Notes under the pieces: generated by a model | What the model saw: only the letters and a program-made list of their open reading frames with translations | The model's database searches: none | What the model was told of the DNA's origin: nothing | Program-made: the position numbers and the translations under genes | Shown: in pieces, positions 1-7,787 of the stretch | Numbering within the stretch: the stretch's first letter is position 1 | How the letters are laid out: the number at the start of each line of letters is the position of its first letter | Source of the DNA: Xylophilus ampelinus | GTDB taxonomy: Bacteria; Pseudomonadota; Gammaproteobacteria; Burkholderiales; Burkholderiaceae_C | Direction: 5' to 3' | DNA length: 31,791 nucleotides | NCBI RefSeq assembly: GCF_901875635.1 | Contig: NZ_CABFMN010000123.1 | Coordinates: 1 to 31,791 of the forward strand

Positions 1-1267
1 GGGTTCGGACGGCGGCGGCCCCACGACCGATCGCGCGCTGGCCGCCAGCAACAACCTGATCCGCTCGGCCGGCCAGACGGTCGACCAGACCGGCCAGCTC
101 GTGGGCTCGCTGGGCGAGCAGCTGGGCAAGGTGGGCAGCGGCACGCCGCTGGGTGCCACGACGGCCGGCGTCGGCGGGGCTGTCGGCGCCACCGGCGGGG
201 CCATCGGCAGCCTGGGCCAGGGCGTGGCCGACGGCCTGGGCAAGCTCGGCGAGACCGGCGACCCGCTGGGCACCACGCTGGCCGCCACCGACCCGACGGT
301 GCGTCAGGTCGGGACGGCCGTATCAAGCCTCGGCGGCGGCGTCGGCGCGCTGGGCGCAGGCACGCCGCTGGGCGCCGTGACGCAACCCGTCGGCGGCGTG
401 GTCGATCGCGTCGGCGACGGCGTCGGCCAGGTGGGCGCGAAGGTGGGCGAGGTCCTGGGCAGCGGCGCCGTCCGCGAAGTTACCGGGCGCAGCAGCGAGC
501 TGGTGGTCGCGATCGACCGCGGCCTGGTCGGCACCACCCAGCGCGTGGGCGAGGCGACGGGCCTGGGCGCCCCGATCGACGGCCTGACCGACCGGCTCGG
601 CCAAACCATCCAGCGCGTCGGCACCGCCTTGCCCGGCTCGCAGGCGGACGGCGTGACGGGGGCGTTGGGAACCACCGTGGGCGCGGTGGGCGACCTGGTG
701 CATGCGCCGGGCGGCAGTGGCGTCACGGGCCTGGGCGCGCTGGGTACGGCGCTTGGCGGCCTGGGCGCCACGGCGGGCGTGGGGGTGGGCGGCGGCGTCA
801 GCGCCGGGACGGGCGGGGTGTCGGCGGGCGTGGGCGTGGGCGCCGGTGTCGGCGTGAGCACCGCTGGCCTGGCGCCGGTGACTGCCGTTGTCGGCAACAC
901 GCTGTCCAGCACCACCAACGCCTTGGGCACCACCGCAACCAACCTCACTGGCGGCCTGGGCAGCACGCTGTCTTCCGCTCCGGTGGTCGGCAGCGCGCTG
1001 TCCACGGCATCGATCGGCACGGGCAATGTGCTGAGCGCCGCGACTTCAGGCCTCGGCAGCACGCTGTCCACCGCGACGGCGGGCATCGGCAACACGCTGA
1101 CGACGGTGACTTCGTCGCCTGCGAACACCTTGACCGCCGCGACATCGACCTTGACCACGACCTTGACGGCCACGACCTCCACGCTGGGCAACACGACCTC
1201 CTCCGCCATCGGCACCTTGACGGGCACCATCGGCGGCCTTGGCGGCCTTGCCGGCCTCGGCAAGTGA
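1..1267 (+). CDS. Glycine-rich low-complexity protein, C-terminal part (5' end outside window)
   Basis: The frame is open from base 2, so the start lies upstream of the window; about 421 residues are visible. The protein is built from Gly, Ala, Val, Leu, Thr and Ser in loose, degenerate repeats. The first half repeats units like GTPLG and VGG. Residues before the end pass through a nearly pure Gly-Val-Ala stretch (about 780-870) and then a Ser/Thr-rich stretch with repeated TLS/TLT units (about 900-1230). The C-terminus is short and hydrophobic, ending in a lysine. It has almost no Cys or aromatic residues. Automated pipelines may name such proteins collagen-like, but Gly is not at every third position, so I would not call it a collagen helix. 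Its stop overlaps the start of the TpsB-type transporter, which suggests that it is the transporter's exported substrate; that is inference. A similar protein lies at 31390-31791. Confidence 0.75.
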   Translation, partial: GSDGGGPTTDRALAASNNLIRSAGQTVDQTGQLVGSLGEQLGKVGSGTPLGATTAGVGGAVGATGGAIGSLGQGVADGLGKLGETGDPLGTTLAATDPTVRQVGTAVSSLGGGVGALGAGTPLGAVTQPVGGVVDRVGDGVGQVGAKVGEVLGSGAVREVTGRSSELVVAIDRGLVGTTQRVGEATGLGAPIDGLTDRLGQTIQRVGTALPGSQADGVTGALGTTVGAVGDLVHAPGGSGVTGLGALGTALGGLGATAGVGVGGGVSAGTGGVSAGVGVGAGVGVSTAGLAPVTAVVGNTLSSTTNALGTTATNLTGGLGSTLSSAPVVGSALSTASIGTGNVLSAATSGLGSTLSTATAGIGNTLTTVTSSPANTLTAATSTLTTTLTATTSTLGNTTSSAIGTLTGTIGGLGGLAGLGK

Positions 1268-2961
1268 TGAGGGCACGCGTCCCCCTGCGCCACTCCGGCC
1301 TCGCCTTCGTGCTGGCAGGCGGCCTGGTCGCGGCCGTGCAGGCCCAGCCTGCCGGCAACCCGCTCGACCAGCTGCCACTGCCCGCATCGCAGGCGCCGGT
1401 ACCTGCACCGAAGGCGCAGGTGGAGGTGCAGACGCCGGCCCAGGCGGCCGGCCGGATGGGCCAGACGGTCTCGCCCTCGCGTTTCGACATCGAAGGCGTG
1501 ACCGCCCTGCCCTTCGCGGAGGTGGCGGCCTTTTTCGCGCCGCTGGCCGGCCAGCCGGTGCCGGTCGCCCGGCTGGTGCAGGCGGCACGCGAGGCAACGG
1601 CCCTGTACAAGGAGCACGGCCATCCGCTGGCTTTCGTCTACGTGCCCGAGCAGAGCTTCGAGGGCGGGGTCGTTCGGGTGGTGGCGGTCGAGGGCTACAT
1701 CGCCGACATCCGCATCGAAGGCGACGCCGGCCCGTCGGCGGCACGCTTGCGCGCGATGGCCGAGGCGCTGCGCCGCGAACGGCCGCTGCGCCAGGCCACC
1801 TTCGAGCGCGCGACCCAGCTCATGGCGCGCCTGCCCGGCCTCACCGTGACCGCGACGGCGGCACTGCCCGGCACCACCGATGGCGCCACCACCCTCGTGC
1901 TGGCGGTGAAGCGCCGGCCCTACGACGTCTCTCTGGGCGCCGACCTGCGCCAGCCCACGCCGCGCGCAGTGCTCACCGGCGTGATCAACGACCCCTTCAT
2001 CGCCGGGGGCCAGCTCAGCGCCTCCACCCTGCTGGGCAACCCGCGCAACGAGGCGCTCCTGACGACCAGCTACACGCAGCTCGTGGGCGCCGACGGGCTG
2101 GCGCTCAAGGCGGCCTACAGCCACTATCGCGGCTACCCCGACGAGACGATGGACCGCGGCTCGCGCATCGAGCGGCGCAACACCAACCGCCGGGCCGAAC
2201 TGTCCGCCAGCTACCCGCTGCTGCTGGGCGCCCAGCGCAGCCTCACGCTCAGCGGCGGCTTCTATGCCGTGAACAACCTCGACGACTACCACGTGACGCT
2301 CTCAGGCACGCGGCTCGAGGACGACACCCGCGTGCGCGCTCTCTTCGCGCAGCTCAGCTATCTGGAGGCCACGCCGACGCGCAGCCGCAGCGCCAGCGTG
2401 TTGCTGGCCCAGGGCCTGCGTGGGCTCGGCGCCACGGCCGAGCAGCGCAGCAACGTGGCCGGCGTGGCAGGCACGAACCCGGCCAAGCTCGACTTCACCC
2501 GCGTGGCGCTCGAGCTGAGCCAGCGCAACCGCTTCGCCAACCAGTGGGGCACGGCCGTGAGCTTCGGCGCGCAGTACAGCCCCAACACCCTGGCAAGCTC
2601 GGAGCGCATCTCCTTCGGCAACCAGCGATTCGGGCGCGGCTACGCGGCCGGCGACGCGGCGGGCGACTCGGGCTGGGGTCTGGGCCTCGAGGTCAATCGG
2701 CTCTTCAAGCGCGAGGGCGGCGAGTGGCTTAAGCAGATCGAGCCCTACCTCCTGGTCGAGGCCGCGCAGGTGTCGCTCAAGCAGGGGCAGCCCTCGCCGC
2801 GCAAGCTGCGCTCGGTGGCGCTGGGCGCGCGCTTCACCGATGGCAAGCACTACAACCTGGACGTGGCCATCGCCAAGCCCACGGGCGATGCGAGCGCCGC
2901 CAACCCACTGAGGCGCGCACGGCTGACGGTCCTGCTGAGCTACAACCTCGGCGATCGCTGA
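1267..2961 (+). CDS. ShlB/FhaC/HecB-type two-partner secretion transporter (TpsB)
   Basis: This is an outer-membrane beta-barrel that would export a partner protein from periplasm to surface. The ATG at 1267 overlaps the upstream stop (TGATG), pointing to translational coupling; a GTG three bases earlier is also possible. Of 564 residues, 1-26 form a signal peptide (cleavage near VQA/QP), followed by a Pro/Ala-rich linker (about 27-68) and a POTRA-like region (about 70-215, including FDIEGV at 73-78). From about 217 the chain alternates in barrel fashion to a final strand ending YNLGDR. The segment FGNQRFGRGY (450-459) matches the barrel motif that in this family ends VRGY/F, with its conserved Arg-Gly. 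Length agrees with FhaC/ShlB (about 550-590). The partner is not a recognisable filamentous-haemagglutinin protein but the glycine-rich protein just upstream. Family assignment is confident; the substrate is inferred. Confidence 0.88.
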   Translation: MRARVPLRHSGLAFVLAGGLVAAVQAQPAGNPLDQLPLPASQAPVPAPKAQVEVQTPAQAAGRMGQTVSPSRFDIEGVTALPFAEVAAFFAPLAGQPVPVARLVQAAREATALYKEHGHPLAFVYVPEQSFEGGVVRVVAVEGYIADIRIEGDAGPSAARLRAMAEALRRERPLRQATFERATQLMARLPGLTVTATAALPGTTDGATTLVLAVKRRPYDVSLGADLRQPTPRAVLTGVINDPFIAGGQLSASTLLGNPRNEALLTTSYTQLVGADGLALKAAYSHYRGYPDETMDRGSRIERRNTNRRAELSASYPLLLGAQRSLTLSGGFYAVNNLDDYHVTLSGTRLEDDTRVRALFAQLSYLEATPTRSRSASVLLAQGLRGLGATAEQRSNVAGVAGTNPAKLDFTRVALELSQRNRFANQWGTAVSFGAQYSPNTLASSERISFGNQRFGRGYAAGDAAGDSGWGLGLEVNRLFKREGGEWLKQIEPYLLVEAAQVSLKQGQPSPRKLRSVALGARFTDGKHYNLDVAIAKPTGDASAANPLRRARLTVLLSYNLGDR

Positions 2962-3050
2962 ACTGCGGCGGCGCACGCGAGGCGCCGGCCGCAGCGCCGA
3001 GCGCCGCGGCCTGACACACTCGGGGCCTGTCCAGCCTTCGCCCCGCCCCC

Positions 3051-4136
3051 ATGCGCCCTCCCGCCCAGCATTTTTCCGGCACCTATGCCGAAGCCCGCAG
3101 CAAGTTCCTCGATGCCGCCGCCGACCGCGGCGCGCAGGTCCAGTCCTTCGAGATGGACGGCCACCGCGGCGCCCTCGGCGAAACGCTCGCCATGGACGTC
3201 GCGCGATTCGGCCCTGCCGACGCGACACGGCTGCTGATCGTCACCTCGGGCACGCACGGCCCCGAGGGCTTCTGCGGTTCGGGCTGCCAGGTCGGCACGC
3301 TGCGCGACGACGAACTGCTCGCCCGCTTCGAGGCAGCGAAGGTCGCGCTGCTGCTGGTCCATGCCGTCAACCCGCACGGCTTCTCGCACCTGCGGCGCAC
3401 CAACGAGGACAACATCGACCTCAACCGCAACCACATCGACTTCGGCCAGCCGCTGCCGGTGAACGAGGGCTATGCCGAGGTGGACCCGCTGGCGATTCCC
3501 GCCACCTGGCCGCCGAGCGCAGCCGACGAGGCGGCCTTGGCCGCCTACATCGAGAAGAACGGCCTGCGCGCGTACCGCACGGCGGTCAGCAAGGGCCAGT
3601 ACACCGCGCCCGACGGCCTCTTCTACGGCGGCCAGGCGCCGAGCTGGAGCAACCGCACCATCCGCGGCGTGCTGCGCCAGCACGGCGCCGGCATGACGCA
3701 CATCGGCTGGATCGACGTGCACACCGGCCTGGGCCCGCGCGGCCACGGCGAGAAGATCTACCCCGGCCGCGCGGACGGGCTGGCGCGCGCGCGTGCCTGG
3801 TGGGGCGCCGATGTGTTCGCGCCCTTCGAGGGCAACTCGGCATCGCCCGATGTCTCGGGGCCGGTGGTCACGGCGATCTACGACGAGTGCCCCGAGGCCG
3901 CCGTGGCCCTGATGGGCCTGGAGTTCGGCACCCTGCCCGACCTGGAAGTGCTGGACCGGCTGCGCGCCGACCACTGGCTGCACCGACACCCCGAAGCGAC
4001 GCACGCCCAGCGGCGTGTCATCCGGCAGGGCGTGCGCGAGGCCTTCTACTGCGACGACGACGTGTGGAAGGGCATGGTCCTCGGCCAGGCCCGGGTGGTG
4101 CTGCTGCAGACCCTCGAGGGCCTGCGCAGGGCCTGA
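3051..4136 (+). CDS. DUF2817 protein, M14-like zinc carboxypeptidase fold
   Basis: A 361-residue protein with the layout of DUF2817, a branch of the M14 zinc-carboxypeptidase superfamily. THGPEG (68-73) gives the H-x2-E zinc pair (H69, E72), WIDVHTGLG (220-228) gives the second zinc His (H224), and GLEFGT (289-294) carries the probable catalytic Glu (E291). The DLNRN stretch (123-127) resembles the substrate-binding Asn-Arg of M14 enzymes. No signal peptide is visible, so it is probably cytoplasmic. Its substrate is unknown; hydrolysis of an amide or peptide is expected from the family. It stands alone, 89 bp downstream of the transporter, with no obvious link to its neighbours. The ATG at 3051 is chosen because the reading frame matches the family's N-terminus from there; no strong ribosome binding site is seen. 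Confidence 0.85.
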   Translation: MRPPAQHFSGTYAEARSKFLDAAADRGAQVQSFEMDGHRGALGETLAMDVARFGPADATRLLIVTSGTHGPEGFCGSGCQVGTLRDDELLARFEAAKVALLLVHAVNPHGFSHLRRTNEDNIDLNRNHIDFGQPLPVNEGYAEVDPLAIPATWPPSAADEAALAAYIEKNGLRAYRTAVSKGQYTAPDGLFYGGQAPSWSNRTIRGVLRQHGAGMTHIGWIDVHTGLGPRGHGEKIYPGRADGLARARAWWGADVFAPFEGNSASPDVSGPVVTAIYDECPEAAVALMGLEFGTLPDLEVLDRLRADHWLHRHPEATHAQRRVIRQGVREAFYCDDDVWKGMVLGQARVVLLQTLEGLRRA

Positions 4137-4272
4137 GACGCCGCCGCGGCCCTGCGGGCTGGGCGGCCGGAACAACCCGCCCGGCGGCGCGGTTTCAGGT
4201 GCATTTTTCCGTGGCTGGCGCATCATGCGCAGCCCAGCACGTCATCGCGGCCCTTCACTTCAGGAGACGGCC

Positions 4273-4467
4273 ATGCACCCTGCCCCCGGTCTTGCTACGA
4301 GCCTTGCCATGCAGGCCTACCTGCGGCACCACGGCACCCCGGTATGCCTGCACGAACTGCTGGTGAAAACGGTGCGGCAGCAGGGCCAGCGCGCCAGAAC
4401 CGGACCGACGGGGCCGACGCCCCCGTCCGCCGGCGTGGCCAGCGCAGCGGCGCCGCCGGCGCGCTGA
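4273..4467 (+). CDS. Small hypothetical protein
   Basis: A 64-residue reading frame with no recognised family. It is listed because an AGGAGA ribosome binding site (4262-4267) lies five bases before the ATG, which is unusually good for this window. The first 40 residues look like ordinary protein (one short helix-like stretch with His, Cys and Leu). The tail is Pro/Ala/Gly/Thr-rich and could be non-coding GC-rich sequence read through. It is followed by a hairpin-rich convergent intergenic region. It may be a lineage-restricted small protein or a false frame. Confidence 0.4.
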   Translation: MHPAPGLATSLAMQAYLRHHGTPVCLHELLVKTVRQQGQRARTGPTGPTPPSAGVASAAAPPAR

Positions 4468-4539
4468 CTGCGCGCCTCAGCCGGCGAGCGCGGCGAAGCC
4501 CTCAGGGCCCCCGCGGAACTGGCTTGGCCAGGGCGCTGG

Positions 4540-4600
4540 GTGCGCCCCCTTCCCGCCGAAGGCGAGAGGGGGGGGGAGCCGCGAAGCGGCTTGGGGGGTG
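4540..4600. repeat. Hairpin-rich convergent intergenic element, possible terminator
   Basis: Two stem-loops lie back to back between the convergent genes ending at 4467 and 4610. The first pairs CCCCCT (4545-4550) with AGGGGG (4567-4572) around an inner GCC-GAA-GGC. The second is a perfect AGCCGC-GAA-GCGGCT (4577-4591). Long C and G runs flank them. No T run follows on either strand, so factor-independent termination is not certain. Blocks of this style are, from memory, frequent between Comamonadaceae genes. Confidence 0.5.
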
Positions 4601-4609
4601 TGTTCGATT

Positions 4610-5017
4610 TCACCGCGCCGCGTCGCGGCAGGCGCGCAGGTTGCGCTCGAAACCGCTGGCCAGCATCGGCGTGCAGTCCTCCCCGTTGGGCGTGACGCGG
4701 CACAGGCCGACCACCAGGAAGTCCTGCACGGCGCCGGTGCACATGGGGAATCGCGCAAGCTCGGGATTGGCGCGCGACTTGAACCCCCAGGCGTCGGCGA
4801 AGTCGACCATCCGCGCCATCGCATCGTGGAAGTACGTCCGGTCGCCGCTGCGCACCGCGGCGTCCATCGCCGGCAGTTCGCCGTCGAGGAAGCGCACGGC
4901 GGCGGCGGGGAACTGCGAGGGGTCCTGCTGGGCCGCGGCCCAGGGCGCCACGGCGACCAGCGCCGCCGCCAGCATGCCGCGCACGGCGCCGGCCCCACAC
5001 GAAGTCGAAAAAGTCAT
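4610..5017 (-). CDS. Secreted hypothetical protein with four cysteines
   Basis: A 135-residue protein of unknown function that is probably exported. Residues 1-29 form a signal peptide (short basic part, hydrophobic stretch LAAALVAVAPWAAA, cleavage near AAA/QQD). The mature part of about 106 residues has four Cys (93, 106, 115, 130), consistent with two disulfides in the periplasm or outside. An internal Met at residue 15 could serve as an alternative start with a shorter signal. No ribosome binding site stands out before 5017. A copy of the 60-bp dispersed element ends only 12 bp upstream of the start, so it occupies the promoter or leader region. I do not recognise the family. Confidence 0.75.
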   Translation of the reverse strand: MTFSTSCGAGAVRGMLAAALVAVAPWAAAQQDPSQFPAAAVRFLDGELPAMDAAVRSGDRTYFHDAMARMVDFADAWGFKSRANPELARFPMCTGAVQDFLVVGLCRVTPNGEDCTPMLASGFERNLRACRDAAR

Positions 5018-5029
5018 GCGAACTTTTGT

Positions 5030-5089
5030 TTGCTATGTTTTTGATAGCTGCCTGCGCCCGTCCGGCGCGTGCTGGGCCCCGATTTGACC
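5030..5089 (+). repeat. 60-bp dispersed palindromic element, copy A
   Basis: The element begins TTGCTAT, has a seven-base spacer and ATAGCTG (palindrome arms GCTAT 5032-5036 and ATAGC 5044-5048). A GC-rich core with GCGCCCG follows, and it ends with GGCC...TTTGACC at 5089. It is exactly 60 bp, as is copy C (14687-14746), with which it shares both ends. It lies in the upstream region of the minus-strand secreted-protein gene. Mobility is inferred only from its multiple copies. Confidence 0.8.
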
Positions 5090-5210
5090 CGAAAATCGCC
5101 GCACCGGCCGCGATTCGCGCCGGCCTGCGCCTCGCACGCGATGCGGCGCCCCTTCCAGCGGGCCGCCACAAATGTGGCCCAATACGGGGTTCCGGATTTT
5201 CATCGCCGGG

Positions 5211-5284
5211 CCGCCCCCCCAGATGAAAGCGCCCCTCGGGGGGCGGCGAACCACGCGAAGTGGGAAGCGTGGGGGCCTTTTTTT
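5211..5284 (+). promoter_or_regulatory. Leader hairpins with T run, possible terminator or attenuator
   Basis: Two stems lie just upstream of the small gene at 5311. CCGCCCCCC (5211-5219) pairs with GGGGGGCGG (5238-5246), and CCACGC (5251-5256) pairs with GCGTGG (5267-5272). The second is followed by GGGCC and seven T residues (5278-5284), the form of an intrinsic terminator on the plus strand. It sits only 27 bp before the start codon. It could end read-through transcription from upstream or act as an attenuator, or the promoter may lie within the short remaining gap. Only the structure is seen; the role is inferred. Confidence 0.5.
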
Positions 5285-5310
5285 CATCAGCCAACCAAAG
5301 GAGTCCCGAC

Positions 5311-5469
5311 ATGGGCAACAAGATCGTCACCGAAGCAGACCGCAAAGCCACCAAACCCCTGCCGGGCGCCACGCTCACCAAGCAGGGCGTGGGCCAGAAG
5401 CGCAGCCTGGAGCGCGGCTCGGCCACCCGCAGCAAGAAGAACCCCGGCAAGCGCGCCCACCAGGGCTGA
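5311..5469 (+). CDS. Small basic hypothetical protein
   Basis: A 52-residue, strongly basic protein (many Lys and Arg, few hydrophobic residues, no Cys or Trp), likely disordered and possibly binding nucleic acid; that role is inferred from composition only. The start at 5311 is set by AAAGGAG (5298-5304) seven bases upstream. The frame continues upstream to 5260 but without such a site. A clear intrinsic terminator follows at 5490-5519, so it forms its own short transcript, downstream of a terminator-like leader. I do not recognise the family. Confidence 0.75.
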   Translation: MGNKIVTEADRKATKPLPGATLTKQGVGQKRSLERGSATRSKKNPGKRAHQG

Positions 5470-5489
5470 TCGGCGCTGCCGAGCCTGCG

Positions 5490-5519
5490 AGCGCCCCGAG
5501 CGGGCGCTTTTTCTCTTTT
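5490..5519 (+). terminator. Intrinsic terminator
   Basis: AGCGCCC (5490-5496) pairs with GGGCGCT (5502-5508) around a five-base loop, and a T-rich tract (TTTTCTCTTTT) follows. This is a textbook rho-independent terminator 20 bp after the stop of the small basic protein gene. Confidence 0.9.
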
Positions 5520-5540
5520 GGACGCGAGGTTTTGCCCCGA

Positions 5541-5732
5541 ATGAAGAACGACCAGATGCTGCTGCGCGGCGCGATGTGCGCCGTGATCGGCGCGGCCGTG
5601 CTGCTCGGCCCCTACGTGCTGCGCTCGCCGGCCTGGCGCGACATGGTGGCCGGCGCCCACATCGTGGGCTGGTTCGCCCTCGCGCTGGGCGTGGTCATGA
5701 TGGCCGTCGCGCTGCTGCGACGCAAGGGCTGA
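5541..5732 (+). CDS. Small two-helix membrane protein
   Basis: A 63-residue protein with two hydrophobic stretches, about residues 10-27 and 38-59, joined by a short polar loop (RSPAWRD). The C-terminus is RRKG, so both ends probably face the cytoplasm by the positive-inside rule. It starts 22 bp after the T run of the preceding terminator, so it is probably transcribed separately. It converges with the DUF808 gene, whose stop is 12 bp away. I do not recognise the family. Confidence 0.7.
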   Translation: MKNDQMLLRGAMCAVIGAAVLLGPYVLRSPAWRDMVAGAHIVGWFALALGVVMMAVALLRRKG

Positions 5733-5744
5733 GGCCCCGGCCTC

Positions 5745-6665
<921 letters not shown>

Positions 6666-6750
6666 GGGGAGGATCTTTCGAAGATGGAAGCGATGTGCAG
6701 GATGCCGCGCGGCGACGGCGCACGCCAGCAGGAGGCCGGCTGCGCGCTTG

Positions 6751-7272
6751 TCAGCCCAGGTCCCGCTTCAGGCGCACTTCCTCGATGCGGATGGCGCCCA
6801 GCGCCGTGGTCTTGGCGGTCTTCATGTCGCGCTTGAAGCCGGCCGTGTGCTCGAAGAAGCGCAGCGCGCGCTCGTTCTTCAGCGGCACCCAGGCGGTGAC
6901 GGTGGTGCAGCCCTCGTCCTCCAGGCCTTCTTCGGCGGCCTCCCAGAGCTGCAGGGCCACGCCCTTGCCCCAATGGTCGGGGTGCACGTAGAGCGACCAC
7001 ACCTCGCCGTCGACCGGCTTGGTCTTCGGGTCGCGCGAGCGGTCGAAGCCGACGAAGCCCACCACCGTGTCGCCCTGCACCGCCACATGCACCTGCGGCT
7101 CGGCGAACTCGATGGCCTGGCGCCACTTGGCTTCGCGCGTGGACGGGGCCAGTGCGTCGAGCTGGTCGTCGGGCACGATGCCCTGGTAGGCGGCGCGGGC
7201 GGATGCGGCGTGGATGTCGGCGATGGCCTTGGCATCGCGCAGCTCGGCAGGGAGGACTTCGTAGGGAGACAT
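6751..7272 (-). CDS. GNAT family N-acetyltransferase
   Basis: A 173-residue acetyltransferase of the GNAT fold, using acetyl-CoA; the substrate cannot be read from sequence. The acetyl-CoA-binding motif A is at about 94-112 ([19 protein letters not shown], with the expected x-x-G-x-G/A turn), preceded by the beta-strand VDGEVWSL. Motif B with [15 protein letters not shown] (133-147) is typical. The start at 7272 is the only ATG giving the family length; the frame stays open upstream toward the ferredoxin gene but contains no better start. It is divergent from the ferredoxin gene with 78 bp between the starts, so both promoters must lie there. Confidence 0.9.
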   Translation of the reverse strand: MSPYEVLPAELRDAKAIADIHAASARAAYQGIVPDDQLDALAPSTREAKWRQAIEFAEPQVHVAVQGDTVVGFVGFDRSRDPKTKPVDGEVWSLYVHPDHWGKGVALQLWEAAEEGLEDEGCTTVTAWVPLKNERALRFFEHTAGFKRDMKTAKTTALGAIRIEEVRLKRDLG

Positions 7273-7350
7273 GAGGAAGAAAGCGGACGAATCGGAAAGC
7301 CGCCCATTGTCGCCGCTGGGCGCCGGCGCCGGCCCCGACAATCGCGCCCC

Positions 7351-7644
7351 ATGAGCCATCGGATCGACGTCGTGCCGTCGGGCCTCGCCTTCGAGGTGCC
7401 CGACACCGGGCGCAGCCTGCTGCTGGCCGCGCAGGACGCGGGCATCGAGCTGCCCAGCTCCTGCCGCAACGGCACGTGTCGCACCTGCCTGTGCCGGGTG
7501 GTGAGCGGGCGCATCGTGCACACCATCGAATGGCCGGGCCTGTCGGCCGAGGAGAAGGCCGAGGGCTGCGTGCTGCCCTGCGTGGCCGAGGCACGCAGCG
7601 ACGTGGTGCTGGACGTGCCGCATGCGCGCTCGCTGTTCGAGTGA
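7351..7644 (+). CDS. 2Fe-2S plant-type ferredoxin
   Basis: A 97-residue electron carrier with one plant-type [2Fe-2S] cluster. The ligands are C38, C43 and C46 (CRNGTCRTC, pattern C-x4-C-x2-C) and C77 in the segment GCVLPC; C48 and C73 are extra. It is a stand-alone ferredoxin with no fused reductase. Its redox partner is unknown and no oxygenase is adjacent. It diverges from the GNAT gene and converges with the MFS gene. A stem-loop of a common betaproteobacterial type (7664-7705) follows it. Confidence 0.92.
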   Translation: MSHRIDVVPSGLAFEVPDTGRSLLLAAQDAGIELPSSCRNGTCRTCLCRVVSGRIVHTIEWPGLSAEEKAEGCVLPCVAEARSDVVLDVPHARSLFE

Positions 7645-7663
7645 AAAGACCCTGCACCCCTTT

Positions 7664-7705
7664 GGCCGTTCACGCTGAGCCTGTCGCAGCTCCGCCCGAA
7701 CGGCC
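7664..7705. repeat. Inverted repeat between convergent genes
   Basis: GGCCGTTC (7664-7671) pairs with GAACGGCC (7698-7705), enclosing the block GCTGAGCCTGTCGCAGC. The block resembles the GCTGAGCCTGTCGAAGC repeat I recall from many Burkholderiales and Xanthomonas genomes. It may help end transcription of the ferredoxin gene, but there is no T run. Confidence 0.6.
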
Positions 7706-7727
7706 GTGGCGCGTTCCGAGAATCGAG

Positions 7728-7787
7728 AACGAAAAGTGCCCGCGGCGCCCGCAGGGCGGGCGCCACCAGCTATCTATTTGATAGCAA
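7728..7787 (-). repeat. 60-bp dispersed palindromic element, copy B, supplying the MFS stop codon
   Basis: Read on the minus strand it starts TTGCTATC at 7787, continues through ATAGCTG and the core GCGCCCGCCCTGCGGGCGC, and ends in a T-rich block near 7728. The right end has diverged from TTTGACC. The stop codon of the MFS gene (TAG, 7774-7776) lies inside the palindrome, so the last residues of that protein (VAIK) are encoded by the element. The core itself forms a GC-rich hairpin that could act in 3'-end formation. Confidence 0.75.

Noticed and set aside
1..1267. Collagen-like triple-helix protein
   Set aside because: Gly is frequent but not at every third residue over any long stretch, so a G-x-y collagen helix is not supported.
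304..2292. A 662-residue open frame on the minus strand
   Set aside because: It overlaps the glycine-rich gene and the TpsB transporter. Its Pro/Thr/Ala-rich translation is the mirror of those repeats, with no domain.
2347..2362. AGCTAT in the TpsB gene as a further copy of the 60-bp element
   Set aside because: Only the hexamer matches; there is no opposite arm, core or TTTGACC-like end.
5160..5180. Inverted repeat GCCACA/TGTGGC as a hairpin
   Set aside because: The loop would be two bases, too small to form; it may be chance or a protein site, with no further support.
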